From Burkholderiaceae bacterium (GTDB taxonomy: Bacteria > Pseudomonadota > Gammaproteobacteria > Burkholderiales > Burkholderiaceae), in the NCBI GenBank assembly GCA_028871175.1, contig JAGWNU010000001.1, positions 1 through 64,000 of the forward strand: DNA of 64,000 nucleotides. The letters run 5' to 3'. Under the pieces are notes generated by a model that was not told the DNA's origin, did not search any database, and saw nothing but the letters and a program-made list of their open reading frames with translations. Made by a program: the position numbers and the translations under genes. Every line of letters begins with the position of its first letter. Position 1 is the first letter of the stretch. Below are positions 39,722-48,189 of this stretch, piece after piece.

Positions 39722-40876
39722 TTAGAAGATGTGGCGGATACCAACACCCACGCCAACTTGGTTGGTCTTGCCGTTCTGGCCGTTGGCAGTACCGCCCGGC
39801 AGTTCCGGAGCAGCAGCGTCCTTCACCTTGTCGTAGGCGACCGTACCGTACAGTTGGGTACGCTTGGACAGGGAGTACTCAGCCAGCAGCACGCCCGTGT
39901 AGCGCTTGCCGTCGTTGCCCGAGGTCAGCGCAGCGTTGCTGATGCTGTCGTAGTAGAACGCGCCCGTCAGAGCCAGCGCCGGGGTCGCTTGATACGTCAC
40001 GCCGCCCAGACCGATGTGGTCCTTGCGCTTGGTGCCGCCCGGCAACGTACCAGCACCGCTCGCAATGCCGTACAGATTCAGGCCGAAGGTGCTGTGGTCA
40101 CCCGCACAATTGCTGCCGCTCACGCAGCCGGTGCCATCATTGCTGTTGATATAGCCGAGGAACAGCTTCGCCGGTCCGATGGTGTAGTTACCGCCCACGC
40201 CCCAGACCTTCTGCTTGTCGCCGCCCGGGAAGGCCACGCCGCTGATCACTTGAGCGGCATTTTGCTGCTGCTGGTAGAACGCACCGATCATGGCCGGGCC
40301 AAACTCGTACGACACTGCGCCGCCCATGTAGCGGTTGGATGCCGCGCTGCCGGCAACTTCACCAAAGCCGTAGCCTGCGCCAACGTACAGGCCGTTCCAC
40401 TTGCCTTCGTACTTGAGCATGTTCGACGTACGCAGACCCGTCACGCCGTAGTACACCCACGAGTTTTCCAGGTAGTTGCCAACGCCCAGCGGGTCGAAGT
40501 TGCCGCCCATCGTGAAGCCGAAGTTGTACTGACGGCCCAGCGTGACGGTGCCCATGCTGCTGTTGGACAGGCCCACGAACGATTGACGATTGAACAACGC
40601 GCCGCCATTGCCACGGCCGGTGTCCGGATCGAAACCGCTTTCCAGCACGAACAGCGCCTTGTTGCCGCCGCCCAGATCTTCCGAACCCTTCAGGCCCCAA
40701 CGGCTGTTCGACACAGCACCGTTGTCCAATTGCAGCAGGCTGTTGCCGTTGGCATTGGCGTTCGTGGTGTAGTGAATCGTGGCGTCAACAATACCGTACA
40801 GCGTCACGCTCGATTGGGCGTAGGCAGAACCTGCGAACAGGGCGCCAACCGCAACCAGAATGGCAGACTTTTTCAT
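39722..40876 (-). CDS. Outer-membrane porin, Burkholderiales trimeric type
   Basis: A 384-residue porin. The signal peptide is residues 1-20 (MKKSAILVAVGALFAGSAYA), then QSSVTLYGIVDATIHYTTNANANG. Shared blocks with the porin at 12815 include WGLKGSEDLGGGNKALFVLESGFDPDTG and SSMGTVTLGRQYNFG. Its last strand ends in VGIRHIF, the assembly signal. It contains a GTGCVSGSNCAGDHS loop with a Cys pair that may form a surface disulfide. Codon use is strongly biased to preferred codons, as in highly expressed genes. It has its own terminator and a 492-base upstream region. Confidence 0.95.
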   Translation of the reverse strand: MKKSAILVAVGALFAGSAYAQSSVTLYGIVDATIHYTTNANANGNSLLQLDNGAVSNSRWGLKGSEDLGGGNKALFVLESGFDPDTGRGNGGALFNRQSFVGLSNSSMGTVTLGRQYNFGFTMGGNFDPLGVGNYLENSWVYYGVTGLRTSNMLKYEGKWNGLYVGAGYGFGEVAGSAASNRYMGGAVSYEFGPAMIGAFYQQQQNAAQVISGVAFPGGDKQKVWGVGGNYTIGPAKLFLGYINSNDGTGCVSGSNCAGDHSTFGLNLYGIASGAGTLPGGTKRKDHIGLGGVTYQATPALALTGAFYYDSISNAALTSGNDGKRYTGVLLAEYSLSKRTQLYGTVAYDKVKDAAAPELPGGTANGQNGKTNQVGVGVGIRHIF

Positions 40877-41368
40877 GTGGGCTCGTAATAAATGAGTTGT
40901 CTCTAACCGCCCGACCCCGTGTGCATGAGGTTGGGCTCCTCCGTTTCCTTAACTTCCGTGTCGGAAGTGCCGCGCAAATTTAACAAAAGGCCTTATGCCG
41001 GGCAAAGCAATTCACGGAATCGTTCGATGAAGTGTGGTAAGCGCGCATCGCTCTTGATGCAACGCACCAAAACGGCCTCCGGCAAGGCCTACCGGCTGGT
41101 CATGCGCTGCTGTGGTGCACCACGACTGGCTTGGCAGTCTCGAACGCGCTTCGGATTAGGCAAAAGGGTGGAACACCCATCCCGCCGTTCGCAGGCTTTC
41201 CGGCGCGGCTCACGCTGACTTGCATCATTTCGGCGCTCACAACAAACCGTTCGTCGCACCACCGTGGATACAACCCGGCCTGTGACCTACCCTTCAGGCC
41301 GTGGCAAGACGTACACAGACCACGCCTAGAAAAACAGCATCGAAAATCAGTTGAAGAAGGAGTTCGCC
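40877..41368. other. Long intergenic region between porin and repeat protein
   Basis: These 492 bases carry no supported gene. They must contain the leftward porin promoter and the rightward promoter for the 94-residue protein. A perfect dyad ACTTCCG-TGT-CGGAAGT sits at 40952-40968, 76 bases upstream of the porin start, and could be an operator. A short AT-rich stretch (40975-40995) follows it. Confidence 0.5.
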
Positions 41369-41653
41369 ATGCGACTCAAGCAGATTGGTATGGCCGCGTT
41401 GTTGGCGGCAGGCGCCCTGGCGGCGGGCGGCGCGTGGGCGCAAGCCAGCCGCATGGAAGTATTTGGTCAGGCAGCACGGGCCGAGCGGTTTGATGTCTAC
41501 AGCGACGGTGCCCGCGCCGGCCGCTTCGACACATACACAGAAGGCATGCGCAGCGTCCGCTTCGATCCGTACAGCGAAGGCATGCGCAGTGACCCGGCCG
41601 GGCGTTCACGTGAGGGCGGCGGTACGGTGTACGGCTATCCCGTACCAAATTGA
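41369..41653 (+). CDS. Small secreted protein with RFDxY repeats
   Basis: A 94-residue exported protein. An AAGAAGGAG ribosome site precedes ATG 41369. The signal peptide is residues 1-25 (IGMAALLAAGALAAGGAWAQ). The mature part has three tandem 12-residue units at 36-47, 48-59 and 60-71 (ARAERFDVYSDG, ARAGRFDTYTEG, MRSVRFDPYSEG) and the start of a fourth (MRSD). The tail is Gly-rich and ends VYGYPVPN. No Cys and no known domain. The units could be a binding motif or a small repeat surface protein. It has its own terminator, so it is a single-gene unit. Confidence 0.8.
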   Translation: MRLKQIGMAALLAAGALAAGGAWAQASRMEVFGQAARAERFDVYSDGARAGRFDTYTEGMRSVRFDPYSEGMRSDPAGRSREGGGTVYGYPVPN

Positions 41654-41725
41654 TGCCCTCATCGGCAACCTCTTGCGGGCCGGTCTCCAGGCATCCTCCG
41701 AAATCCCGCCTTCTGGCCCACTCAG

Positions 41726-41758
41726 GCCCCGCTGGTGATGCGCCAGCGGGGCTTTTTC
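41726..41758 (+). terminator. Rho-independent terminator after the repeat protein
   Basis: GCCCCGCTGG (41726-41735) pairs with the C-C-A-G-C-G-G-G-G-C arm ending at 41752, followed by TTTTT. Confidence 0.88.
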
Positions 41759-41914
41759 ATGCACTCCGTCGTGCTCAATGGTCAGGGATGGCCCCTTCCC
41801 GCCGCGGGCCGCAGACGCCGTCGCGATGATGCACCAAGGGAAGGCAAGCGCAACACCCGGCACGCCTGGCGAATAGAAGCCTGACGACCGCGAGTCTTAG
41901 AGCGGGCGCTGCGA

Positions 41915-43222
41915 CTACCTGGCCGCGCCGGTGCGATCGCGCGAGACGTCCATCACCATGCGCGTCAGAAGATACAGCCGAGGCACGATCGAGTTCAGGT
42001 CGACATATTCGGCATCGTTCGAATGCGCGCCGAAGCTCGCCAGCCCGAAGCGCTCAATGACTGGGGCCCTGGTCTTCGCGGCAGCAAACGCGGCATCGGT
42101 GCCACCACCTTCGGCCCGGTCGTCAATCTCCAGCGTCTTGCCGAGTTCTCCGTAGATCTTCTGGGCGTGCTCGGCCAGCGCGCGCGACGCCGCCGAGGCT
42201 TCCAGGGGCGGGCGGCGGCGCTCGAACCTTGCCGTGACCAGCGTGTCGGGAATGAGCTTGTTCTTGATGCGCTCGTTGATGGTCTCTTCCAGCTTGTCGG
42301 CATCCGCCGCGCGCAGCAGGCGCACATCGGCCTGCGCGCTCGCCATTGCCGGAATCACATTGCGATTCGTCCCAGCCTGGGCCAGGGTCCAGTTGACCTT
42401 GAGGCCGGTCTGCGGATTGGACAGATCGCGCATCTGCAACACCTGGTGCGACAACTCGTACAGTGCGTTGCGCCCATGTTCCGGGGCACCGCCCGCGTGC
42501 GAGGCCTTGCCCTTCACGTCAAGCAGGATCGCTCCGATGCCGCTGGTCGCCAGCGACAGCTTGTCGGCGGTTACGCGTGTGCCTTCGCATGAAAATACGG
42601 CATCCTGCTCGGCGCCCAGCTTGGCCTGCACGGCGCGTGCGCCGGGCGAGCTGATCTCTTCATCGCCGTTGATCAGCACCGTGAGCGTGCCGTACTGCCG
42701 GAAATTCACGGCCTGCAGGATCGAGAGGGTGTGCAGGATGACCGCCACGCCGTTCTTGTCGTCGGCAATGCCGAGACCGTAGGCACGGTCGCCGTCGATG
42801 CGGAACGGCTGCTGCGCGAGCATGCCCTTGAGGTACACCGTATCCATGTGGGCAATCAGCATGATGTTGCGCTTGCCTTCGCCCCTGAAGCGCGCCAGCA
42901 CCATCTTGCCGATCTTCTCGGGCGTATCGGCCATGCGGTAGGCGTGGTCGCTCGGGTCGATCAGCTTGACGTCACCGCCGAGCATGCGCAGGCGGTCGGC
43001 GATCACACCGGCAATCTTGTCCAGGCCGTCGATATCCTTGCTGCCGGACTCGATGGACACCAGTGTCTTCATGGTGTCGATCAGAGCGGGCTTTTCCTGT
43101 TGGGCGCGCTTGTAGATTTCTGCTGGCGGCACGGCGGCGGCCTGTCCTGCGGCAAGCAGACCGGCAAAAGCCAGCAGCAGCATGACGGGGCGCACGCGCT
43201 GCCCGAGCGTCGGGGCTCTCAT
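41915..43222 (-). CDS. M20-family zinc peptidase (glutamate carboxypeptidase-like), exported
   Basis: A 435-residue periplasmic metallopeptidase. A signal peptide covers about residues 1-30 (PVMLLLAFAGLLAAGQAAA). Metal-site motifs of M20: LIAHMDTVY (His-x-Asp, about 122), GLGIADDKNGVAV (bridging Asp, about 150), INGDEEISSPGA (catalytic Glu-Glu, about 186), and a C-terminal FGLASFGAHSNDAEYVD with the last His. The dimerisation domain begins at KGKASHAGGAPEHGRNALYEL. It resembles carboxypeptidase G2 of Pseudomonas, which removes C-terminal glutamate from folates and peptides; the exact substrate is unproven. Confidence 0.92.
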   Translation of the reverse strand: MRAPTLGQRVRPVMLLLAFAGLLAAGQAAAVPPAEIYKRAQQEKPALIDTMKTLVSIESGSKDIDGLDKIAGVIADRLRMLGGDVKLIDPSDHAYRMADTPEKIGKMVLARFRGEGKRNIMLIAHMDTVYLKGMLAQQPFRIDGDRAYGLGIADDKNGVAVILHTLSILQAVNFRQYGTLTVLINGDEEISSPGARAVQAKLGAEQDAVFSCEGTRVTADKLSLATSGIGAILLDVKGKASHAGGAPEHGRNALYELSHQVLQMRDLSNPQTGLKVNWTLAQAGTNRNVIPAMASAQADVRLLRAADADKLEETINERIKNKLIPDTLVTARFERRRPPLEASAASRALAEHAQKIYGELGKTLEIDDRAEGGGTDAAFAAAKTRAPVIERFGLASFGAHSNDAEYVDLNSIVPRLYLLTRMVMDVSRDRTGAAR

Positions 43223-43408
43223 GGATGGTTCCTCACCAGTTCTTCGTTATGGTCTGCAACAAAAACCGCGATTTTCGCATGCACGCCGGGCCCGTGCCGG
43301 CAATGGAATCCGCCCTTCGGATGGGCCCCATGACCCAGCGCAACGGAATACTGATAGACCTGCGCAAAACGAAAGCGCAGCGCTGACACTCTCGCTACAA
43401 TTGCTGCC

Positions 43409-44203
43409 ATGCAATACATCCATGTCGTCAACGGCGATGTTGCCGGCGCCACGCTCAAGCAGGCGCTCGCACAGGCTGGCCGCCCCGATTCCGTAGTGGT
43501 GTTGCGCGACGATCTCGCCGTCGGGCCGCTGGCCGACGTCGACAGCGTGGCGATGGCGCGCTCGGGCTTCTGGCAGCGTGTGGCTCCCAACAGCAACATC
43601 GATTTCGCCGCCGAGATGCGGGACGCGCTCGCCTCGCTGGCCGACCTGCGCGAAGCCACCACCGAAGTCGCGATCTGGCACGGTCAGAGCGCGTCGGACC
43701 AGCTCATGCTGCGCCGGGTGGCATTTCACCTGCACCAGTCGCCCCAGCGCATCAACGAGGTCGGCATGGACGTGCGCGAACTCGAGACGCCCAACGGGCA
43801 GGGCCCGCTCACGACCATCGGCATGTATTCGGGCGCGCGGCTGGCGCGGCGGTTTTCGACCATCGCGCCGGTGTCCGTGCTGCGCATCGGCCGCCTGGCG
43901 TATGAGTGGCAGCAGACGGTGCGTGAAAACGCCGACGTGCGGCTCTGGAAGGGCAACACGCTGGTGCCGGTGTCGTACGGCACCGTCGACGAGGTGATCC
44001 TCGAGCACGTGCCCACCGACTGGGCCAGCGCGCGCGACGTGGTCGGCAGCATCATGGGCGCCATCGACGGCCTGCTCGCCAGCGACTGGTTCGTCTTCTG
44101 GCGCTGCCGCGAGCTGGTCGGGAGCGGCCAATTGCTCCTGCGCGGCGAAGCGGATTCGCTCGCCACCTGCGAGCTGCGCCGCAACGTGAGCGTGGCGGTC
44201 TGA
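43409..44203 (+). CDS. DUF1835/DUF3658 domain protein
   Basis: A 264-residue cytosolic protein. The opening MQYIHVVNGDVAGATLKQAL and the following VVVLRDDLAVGPLADVD match DUF1835, and the C-terminal half has the DUF3658-like arrangement (VGSIMGAIDGLLASDWFVFWRCRELV). Function unknown; such proteins are sometimes next to RNA polymerase sigma factors or regulators, but not here. It is a single gene, divergent from the M20 peptidase, with a terminator-like hairpin after it. A -10-like TACAAT lies at 43396-43401, too close to the ATG for a usual leader. Confidence 0.85.
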   Translation: MQYIHVVNGDVAGATLKQALAQAGRPDSVVVLRDDLAVGPLADVDSVAMARSGFWQRVAPNSNIDFAAEMRDALASLADLREATTEVAIWHGQSASDQLMLRRVAFHLHQSPQRINEVGMDVRELETPNGQGPLTTIGMYSGARLARRFSTIAPVSVLRIGRLAYEWQQTVRENADVRLWKGNTLVPVSYGTVDEVILEHVPTDWASARDVVGSIMGAIDGLLASDWFVFWRCRELVGSGQLLLRGEADSLATCELRRNVSVAV

Positions 44204-44235
44204 GCCGACCCGCGCACGTCAAACTGCACCGCAAA

Positions 44236-44264
44236 AGAAGGGGCGCCCGGAGCGCTCCTTTTTC
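44236..44264 (+). terminator. Probable terminator after the DUF1835 gene
   Basis: GGGGCGC pairs with GCGCTCC (one G-T pair) around a short CCGGA loop and is followed by TTTTTC. Confidence 0.65.
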
Positions 44265-44319
44265 TTGGTCGGGTCGATTCGCGGCCGGTCCTCAGATCGA
44301 TCCGGCGCGGACGGCAACG

Positions 44320-46260
44320 TCACCCCTCGCGGCGAATGCCCGCACGCGCCGGGCAGTCGATCGGCGCGCCGGGTTCACCACCGTCGACTTCGTTGGCGGT
44401 CTCGGCGTCAGCGGGGGCGTTTTCCCCGGCATCACGTTCCCCGCCCTCACCCCACGGCATGCCAGATTCGCGCAGGCGCTTGCGCTGCACGCGGTCGCGT
44501 TGGAACATCTCGGCCAGTTCGTCGCGGCCTTGCTGGGCGAGTGAGACCAGTTTCTTTTGATCGCGGTAGACCGGATAGACCTGGTCCATCGAATTGAACG
44601 TGTGGCGGCGGAACGTCTGCGCGATGCGATGCGCTTCGTATGGCTCCTTGCCCAACCCCTCCAGCACGCGGCGGCCGAGCATGAGCGAGCCTTCGAACAT
44701 CTCGCGCTCGATCACCTCCACGCCGCGGTCGCGCAACTGGTAGACGTGCGACACGTTGCGCGCCCGCACATACAGCTTCAGGTGCGGAAAACGCTCGCGT
44801 ACGCGGTCGACCACCTCCAGGCTCGTCTCCATGTCGTCGATGGCGACCACCATCATGCGAGCCTTGTCGGCGCCGGCGGTTTCGAGCAGATCCATGCGCG
44901 CGGCGTCGCCATAAAAGACCTTGAAGCCGAAGCGGCGCAGCATGTCGATCTGATCGGGATCGTGGTCAAGCACGGTGGCACTGTAGCCCTGGCTGTAGAG
45001 CAGGCGCCCGACAATCTGCCCGAAGCGGCCAAATCCGGCGATGATGACCTGGTTGTCCTGCGGCTCGATGGCGTCGGGCGCGCGCTTCGCGCCGTCGATC
45101 AGGCGCGGCACGATCACCTTGTCGTGCAGGAGCAGCAAGAGCGGCGTGGCCGCCATCGACAGCGCCACCACGAGGTTCAGCGTTGCCGCCATCTCGGCGC
45201 CGAGCACGTCGCCGGCCACGCCGGGGCCGAACACCACGAAGGCAAATTCACCGCCCTGCGAAAGCAGGAACGCAAACAGCCACGCCTGCCGGCGCGCGAT
45301 GCCGAAGCGCGTCGCCAGCACGCGCAATGCGCCGATCTTCACACCCAGAAATACCGCAACGAGGCCGATGACCGCCAGCGGCTGGCGCATCAGCACGCCA
45401 AAGTCGATCGACATGCCGACGGCCAGGAAGAACAACCCCAACAGCAGTCCCTTGAACGGCTCGATATCGGTCTCGAGCGCATGGCGGTATTCGGAATCGG
45501 CCAGCAGCACCCCGGCAATGAAGGCACCCAGCGCCATCGACAGGCCGACGCTCTGCATGAGCAGCGCAATGCCCACCACCAGCAGCAGCGAGAACGAGGT
45601 GAACATCTCGCGCATGTTGGTACGCGCAATCGCGCGCAGCACCGGCCGCAGCAGCGTGCGCCCGCCAAAGATGACAGCGGCGACCACCCCTACCGCCTTG
45701 GCCGCCGCCAGCCAGTGGTGGCCGCCGGCGCTGTCGCCGGTATCGGGCGCCAGCAGCGGGAGCAACGCGATCATCGGGATGGCAGCAATGTCCTGGAACA
45801 GCAGGATACCGAAGCTGGCCGTGCCGGCCGGGGTGCGCATGAGATTGCGCTCGGTGAGCGTGGCCAGCGCAATCGCCGTGGACGACAGCGCCAGCCCCAT
45901 CCCCGCCACGACGGCCGCGCGCCACGGGTGGCCTACCGCCATCACCGCCAGCCCCACGGCCAGGGCGCATACCGCCAGCTGCAGCCCGCCGTAGCCGAAG
46001 ATGCTGCGGCGGAGCGACCACAGCCGCGCCGGCTCCAGTTCGAGCCCGATCACGAACATCATCAGCACGACGCCGAATTCAGAGAAATCCAGGATCGACT
46101 GCACATTGGTGATCAGCCGCAGCCCCCAGGGGCCGACAATCACCCCGGCCAGCAGGTAGCCGAGCACCGAGCCCAACCCTAACCGGCGCGCCAGCGGCAC
46201 TGCCGCCACCGCCGCAGCCAGGTAGATGACAAAGTTGACGAGCAGGTCGTGCGATTGCAT
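44320..46260 (-). CDS. Kef-type (CPA2) potassium/proton antiporter
   Basis: A 646-residue antiporter with a 12- to 13-helix exchanger domain (about residues 1-385) starting LVNFVIYLAAAVAAVPLARRLGLGSVLGYLLAGVIVGPWGL, then a regulatory RCK/TrkA-N domain (about 400-520) with NQVIIAGFGRFGQIVGRLL. FQDIAAIPMIALLPLL is the CPA2 signature helix. The C-terminus after the nucleotide domain is acidic. KefB/KefC homologues release potassium to acidify the cell during electrophile stress and are held shut by glutathione. The ancillary-type oxidoreductase lies 21 bases upstream. ATG 46260 is chosen over TTG 46266. Confidence 0.92.
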   Translation of the reverse strand: MQSHDLLVNFVIYLAAAVAAVPLARRLGLGSVLGYLLAGVIVGPWGLRLITNVQSILDFSEFGVVLMMFVIGLELEPARLWSLRRSIFGYGGLQLAVCALAVGLAVMAVGHPWRAAVVAGMGLALSSTAIALATLTERNLMRTPAGTASFGILLFQDIAAIPMIALLPLLAPDTGDSAGGHHWLAAAKAVGVVAAVIFGGRTLLRPVLRAIARTNMREMFTSFSLLLVVGIALLMQSVGLSMALGAFIAGVLLADSEYRHALETDIEPFKGLLLGLFFLAVGMSIDFGVLMRQPLAVIGLVAVFLGVKIGALRVLATRFGIARRQAWLFAFLLSQGGEFAFVVFGPGVAGDVLGAEMAATLNLVVALSMAATPLLLLLHDKVIVPRLIDGAKRAPDAIEPQDNQVIIAGFGRFGQIVGRLLYSQGYSATVLDHDPDQIDMLRRFGFKVFYGDAARMDLLETAGADKARMMVVAIDDMETSLEVVDRVRERFPHLKLYVRARNVSHVYQLRDRGVEVIEREMFEGSLMLGRRVLEGLGKEPYEAHRIAQTFRRHTFNSMDQVYPVYRDQKKLVSLAQQGRDELAEMFQRDRVQRKRLRESGMPWGEGGERDAGENAPADAETANEVDGGEPGAPIDCPARAGIRREG

Positions 46261-46281
46261 GGGCAAAAGACTCGGAATGTG

Positions 46282-46839
46282 TCAGGCGGGTCGACCCTGA
46301 ACAGCGGGCAGCCACGGCCGCAGCGCGGCACGGACCGCGTCGATATGGGCTTTGATGACTTCGGGCGTCGCGTCGTCGGCGTCGTGCAGCACGTGCGGCG
46401 GCTGCCACTGCATCCCGCACAGCACGGCGGTCTGCTGAAGCGGGAGCAGGAACGTGTCGAACGTGTGGCCATGGATGCCTGCTTCACTGTAGGCCTGCGC
46501 ACGGCCGCCCGTGGTCGCCAGCACCATGAGGTGCTTGCCGCGCAGCGCCGTGCCGCCGGGACCATAAGCCCAGCCCATCTCCAGCACCACGTCCAGCCAC
46601 TCCTTGAGCAGCGACGGTGTCATGTACCACTGCACCGGAAACTGGAAAACGATCAGCTCCGCCGCTTCCACCGCCGCCTGTTCAGTGCGCGCGTCGATGT
46701 CGAAATCCGGGTACCGCCGGTAAAGATCATGGATCGCGACGCCCGGCAGACTGGCCAACGCATCGGCCAGCGGCTTGTTGACGCGCGAACGGCGTGGCGC
46801 AGGATGCGCATAGATCACAAGAATTCGCGGTGGGGTCAT
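46282..46839 (-). CDS. KefF/KefG-like NAD(P)H oxidoreductase
   Basis: A 185-residue flavodoxin-fold quinone reductase. The start RILVIYAHPAPRRSRVNKPLADAL and the LIVFQFPVQWYMTPSLLKEWLDVVLEMGWAYGPGGTALRGKHLMVLATTGG block are the KefF/KefG signature. In E. coli these subunits bind and activate KefC or KefB. The antiporter gene follows 21 bases downstream on the same strand, the typical arrangement. Flavin and substrate use are inferred from family. Confidence 0.92.
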   Translation of the reverse strand: MTPPRILVIYAHPAPRRSRVNKPLADALASLPGVAIHDLYRRYPDFDIDARTEQAAVEAAELIVFQFPVQWYMTPSLLKEWLDVVLEMGWAYGPGGTALRGKHLMVLATTGGRAQAYSEAGIHGHTFDTFLLPLQQTAVLCGMQWQPPHVLHDADDATPEVIKAHIDAVRAALRPWLPAVQGRPA

Positions 46840-47243
46840 GGTAAATCGGGAGGCGGGACGGCTTGAACGCGCATCTTCGCACGGCTAATGTGCAGCGGCA
46901 TGGTAGATGCCGCGCGAAGGACCGTCGGGTGGCGTACGCGCCATCCGGACCGCGCAAGCGGTTGAAACGTCTCTTTTTTGCGCGTTGCAATAACCGTCGT
47001 TGTTGACGCACCACAAACCCTGACAGCCCTTACCACTGCGATAAATCAATGACTTATCGAGAAAACCTGGCAGCAGACTGACGCCAGCCTTACGGGAAAT
47101 CCCTGATTGCACTACAATGGCATTGTGCATTGCACAACATGCGACATGTACCCGGTCGCGTGCTCCGCAGACGCCATCCGCGCCTGCGTCCGAACACTAC
47201 CGCGCCCACGAGGGAGGGCGCGATCATCACAGGAAACGTTGTC
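46840..47243. promoter_or_regulatory. Divergent regulatory region with a dyad operator
   Basis: These 404 bases between the Kef pair and the acetyltransferase hold no gene. A -10-like TACAAT at 47113-47118 is followed at once by the perfect dyad TTGTGC-ATT-GCACAA (47123-47137), which would straddle the transcription start of the rightward gene. The stretch from about 46960 to 47110 is AT-richer than the surroundings. Confidence 0.5.
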
Positions 47244-47939
47244 GTGAACCCGCTCGAACTGAGCAAGGCCATCGGCGTCGTCACCCAGGGCGACATCGAC
47301 AAGACTGAAGCGGCACATGGGGCACCGCGCTCCACCGTGCTGGTGCGCGAGCTTGCCGCGCACCATCGGTCGCGCCTGCTCAAGCATCTGCTTGCCCTGG
47401 GTCAGGAAGACCGCCTGCTGCGTTTCGGCCAGGTAGTGGGCGATCACGTGATCGAGGCTTACGTCGACAGCATCGACTTCGACCACGACAAGGTCTTTGG
47501 TGTCTACGACGACCGCCTGGAACTGGTCGGTGTGGGCCACCTCGCCTACCTGCGCGATAACCCGCAGGGCCGCGTGGCGGAGTTTGGCGTGTCAGTGTCG
47601 GAATCGGCACGCGGCAAGGGCGTCGGCAGTGCGCTGTTCCAACGCGCTGCCATCCATGGACGCAACACCAAGGTGCGCACGCTTTACATGCATTGCCTGT
47701 CGCGCAACGCGGCCATGATGCATATCGCCAAGAAGGCTGGCATGCGGGTGCAATACGCCTATGGTGAAGCGGATGCCTACCTGGAGCTGCCGCCCGCCGA
47801 TACGATGAGTCTGCTGACGGAAGCCATTGACGAACAAGTGGCCGATCTCGACTACATGCTCAAGCGCAACCTGCGCAATGCACGCCGTTTCGGCCAGCGC
47901 TTCTGGCGCTCGCTGGTGCCGCTCAAGCGCACGGTCTGA
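47244..47939 (+). CDS. GNAT-family N-acetyltransferase
   Basis: A 231-residue acetyltransferase. GTG 47244 is preceded by AGGAAA at proper spacing; the frame is open further but weakly supported. The GNAT core is at about residues 75-165, with VGVGHLAYLRDNPQGRVAEFGVSVSESARGKGVGSALFQRA containing the acetyl-CoA loop ARGKGVGS, then LYMHCLSRNAAMMHIAKKAGM. A C-terminal extension of about 60 residues (LTEAIDEQVADLDYMLKRNLRNARRFGQRFW) is basic and helical. The target is unknown. A terminator follows. Confidence 0.87.
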   Translation: MNPLELSKAIGVVTQGDIDKTEAAHGAPRSTVLVRELAAHHRSRLLKHLLALGQEDRLLRFGQVVGDHVIEAYVDSIDFDHDKVFGVYDDRLELVGVGHLAYLRDNPQGRVAEFGVSVSESARGKGVGSALFQRAAIHGRNTKVRTLYMHCLSRNAAMMHIAKKAGMRVQYAYGEADAYLELPPADTMSLLTEAIDEQVADLDYMLKRNLRNARRFGQRFWRSLVPLKRTV

Positions 47940-47955
47940 CCGCACCCCACAGATG

Positions 47956-47986
47956 AAACGCCCGGCCTTGACCGGGCGTTTTTCTT
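47956..47986 (+). terminator. Rho-independent terminator after the GNAT gene
   Basis: AACGCCCGG and CCGGGCGTT form a 9-base stem around CCTTGA-type loop bases, followed by TTTCTTT. Confidence 0.88.
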
Positions 47987-48189
47987 TGGCACCGCGCATT
48001 TCCATTTCGCGCAATTTAATGCAAGCCATTTCATTGCACGAAGATCAGCTAAAAATATTCTATTTATCCGTCATGCCATTTTTTGATTTTCTCGCGACCC
48101 GCCAATCCTTATTTTCAAGAATTTGATTTAAACCACTCAAGCTCCCGCCAGACCGTTCGTTAGAGCAGTCGTTATCGATTAAGACGGGG

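Noticed and set aside
44557..46182. Long rightward frame opposite the Kef antiporter (541 codons)
   Set aside because: Gln/His/Arg-rich antisense shadow of a clear membrane transporter.
48000..48189. AT-rich region before the chemoreceptor as a horizontally acquired segment or flagellar sigma-28 promoter
   Set aside because: The adjoining gene has normal composition, and TAAA with a GCCGATAA-like partner at proper spacing is not present.
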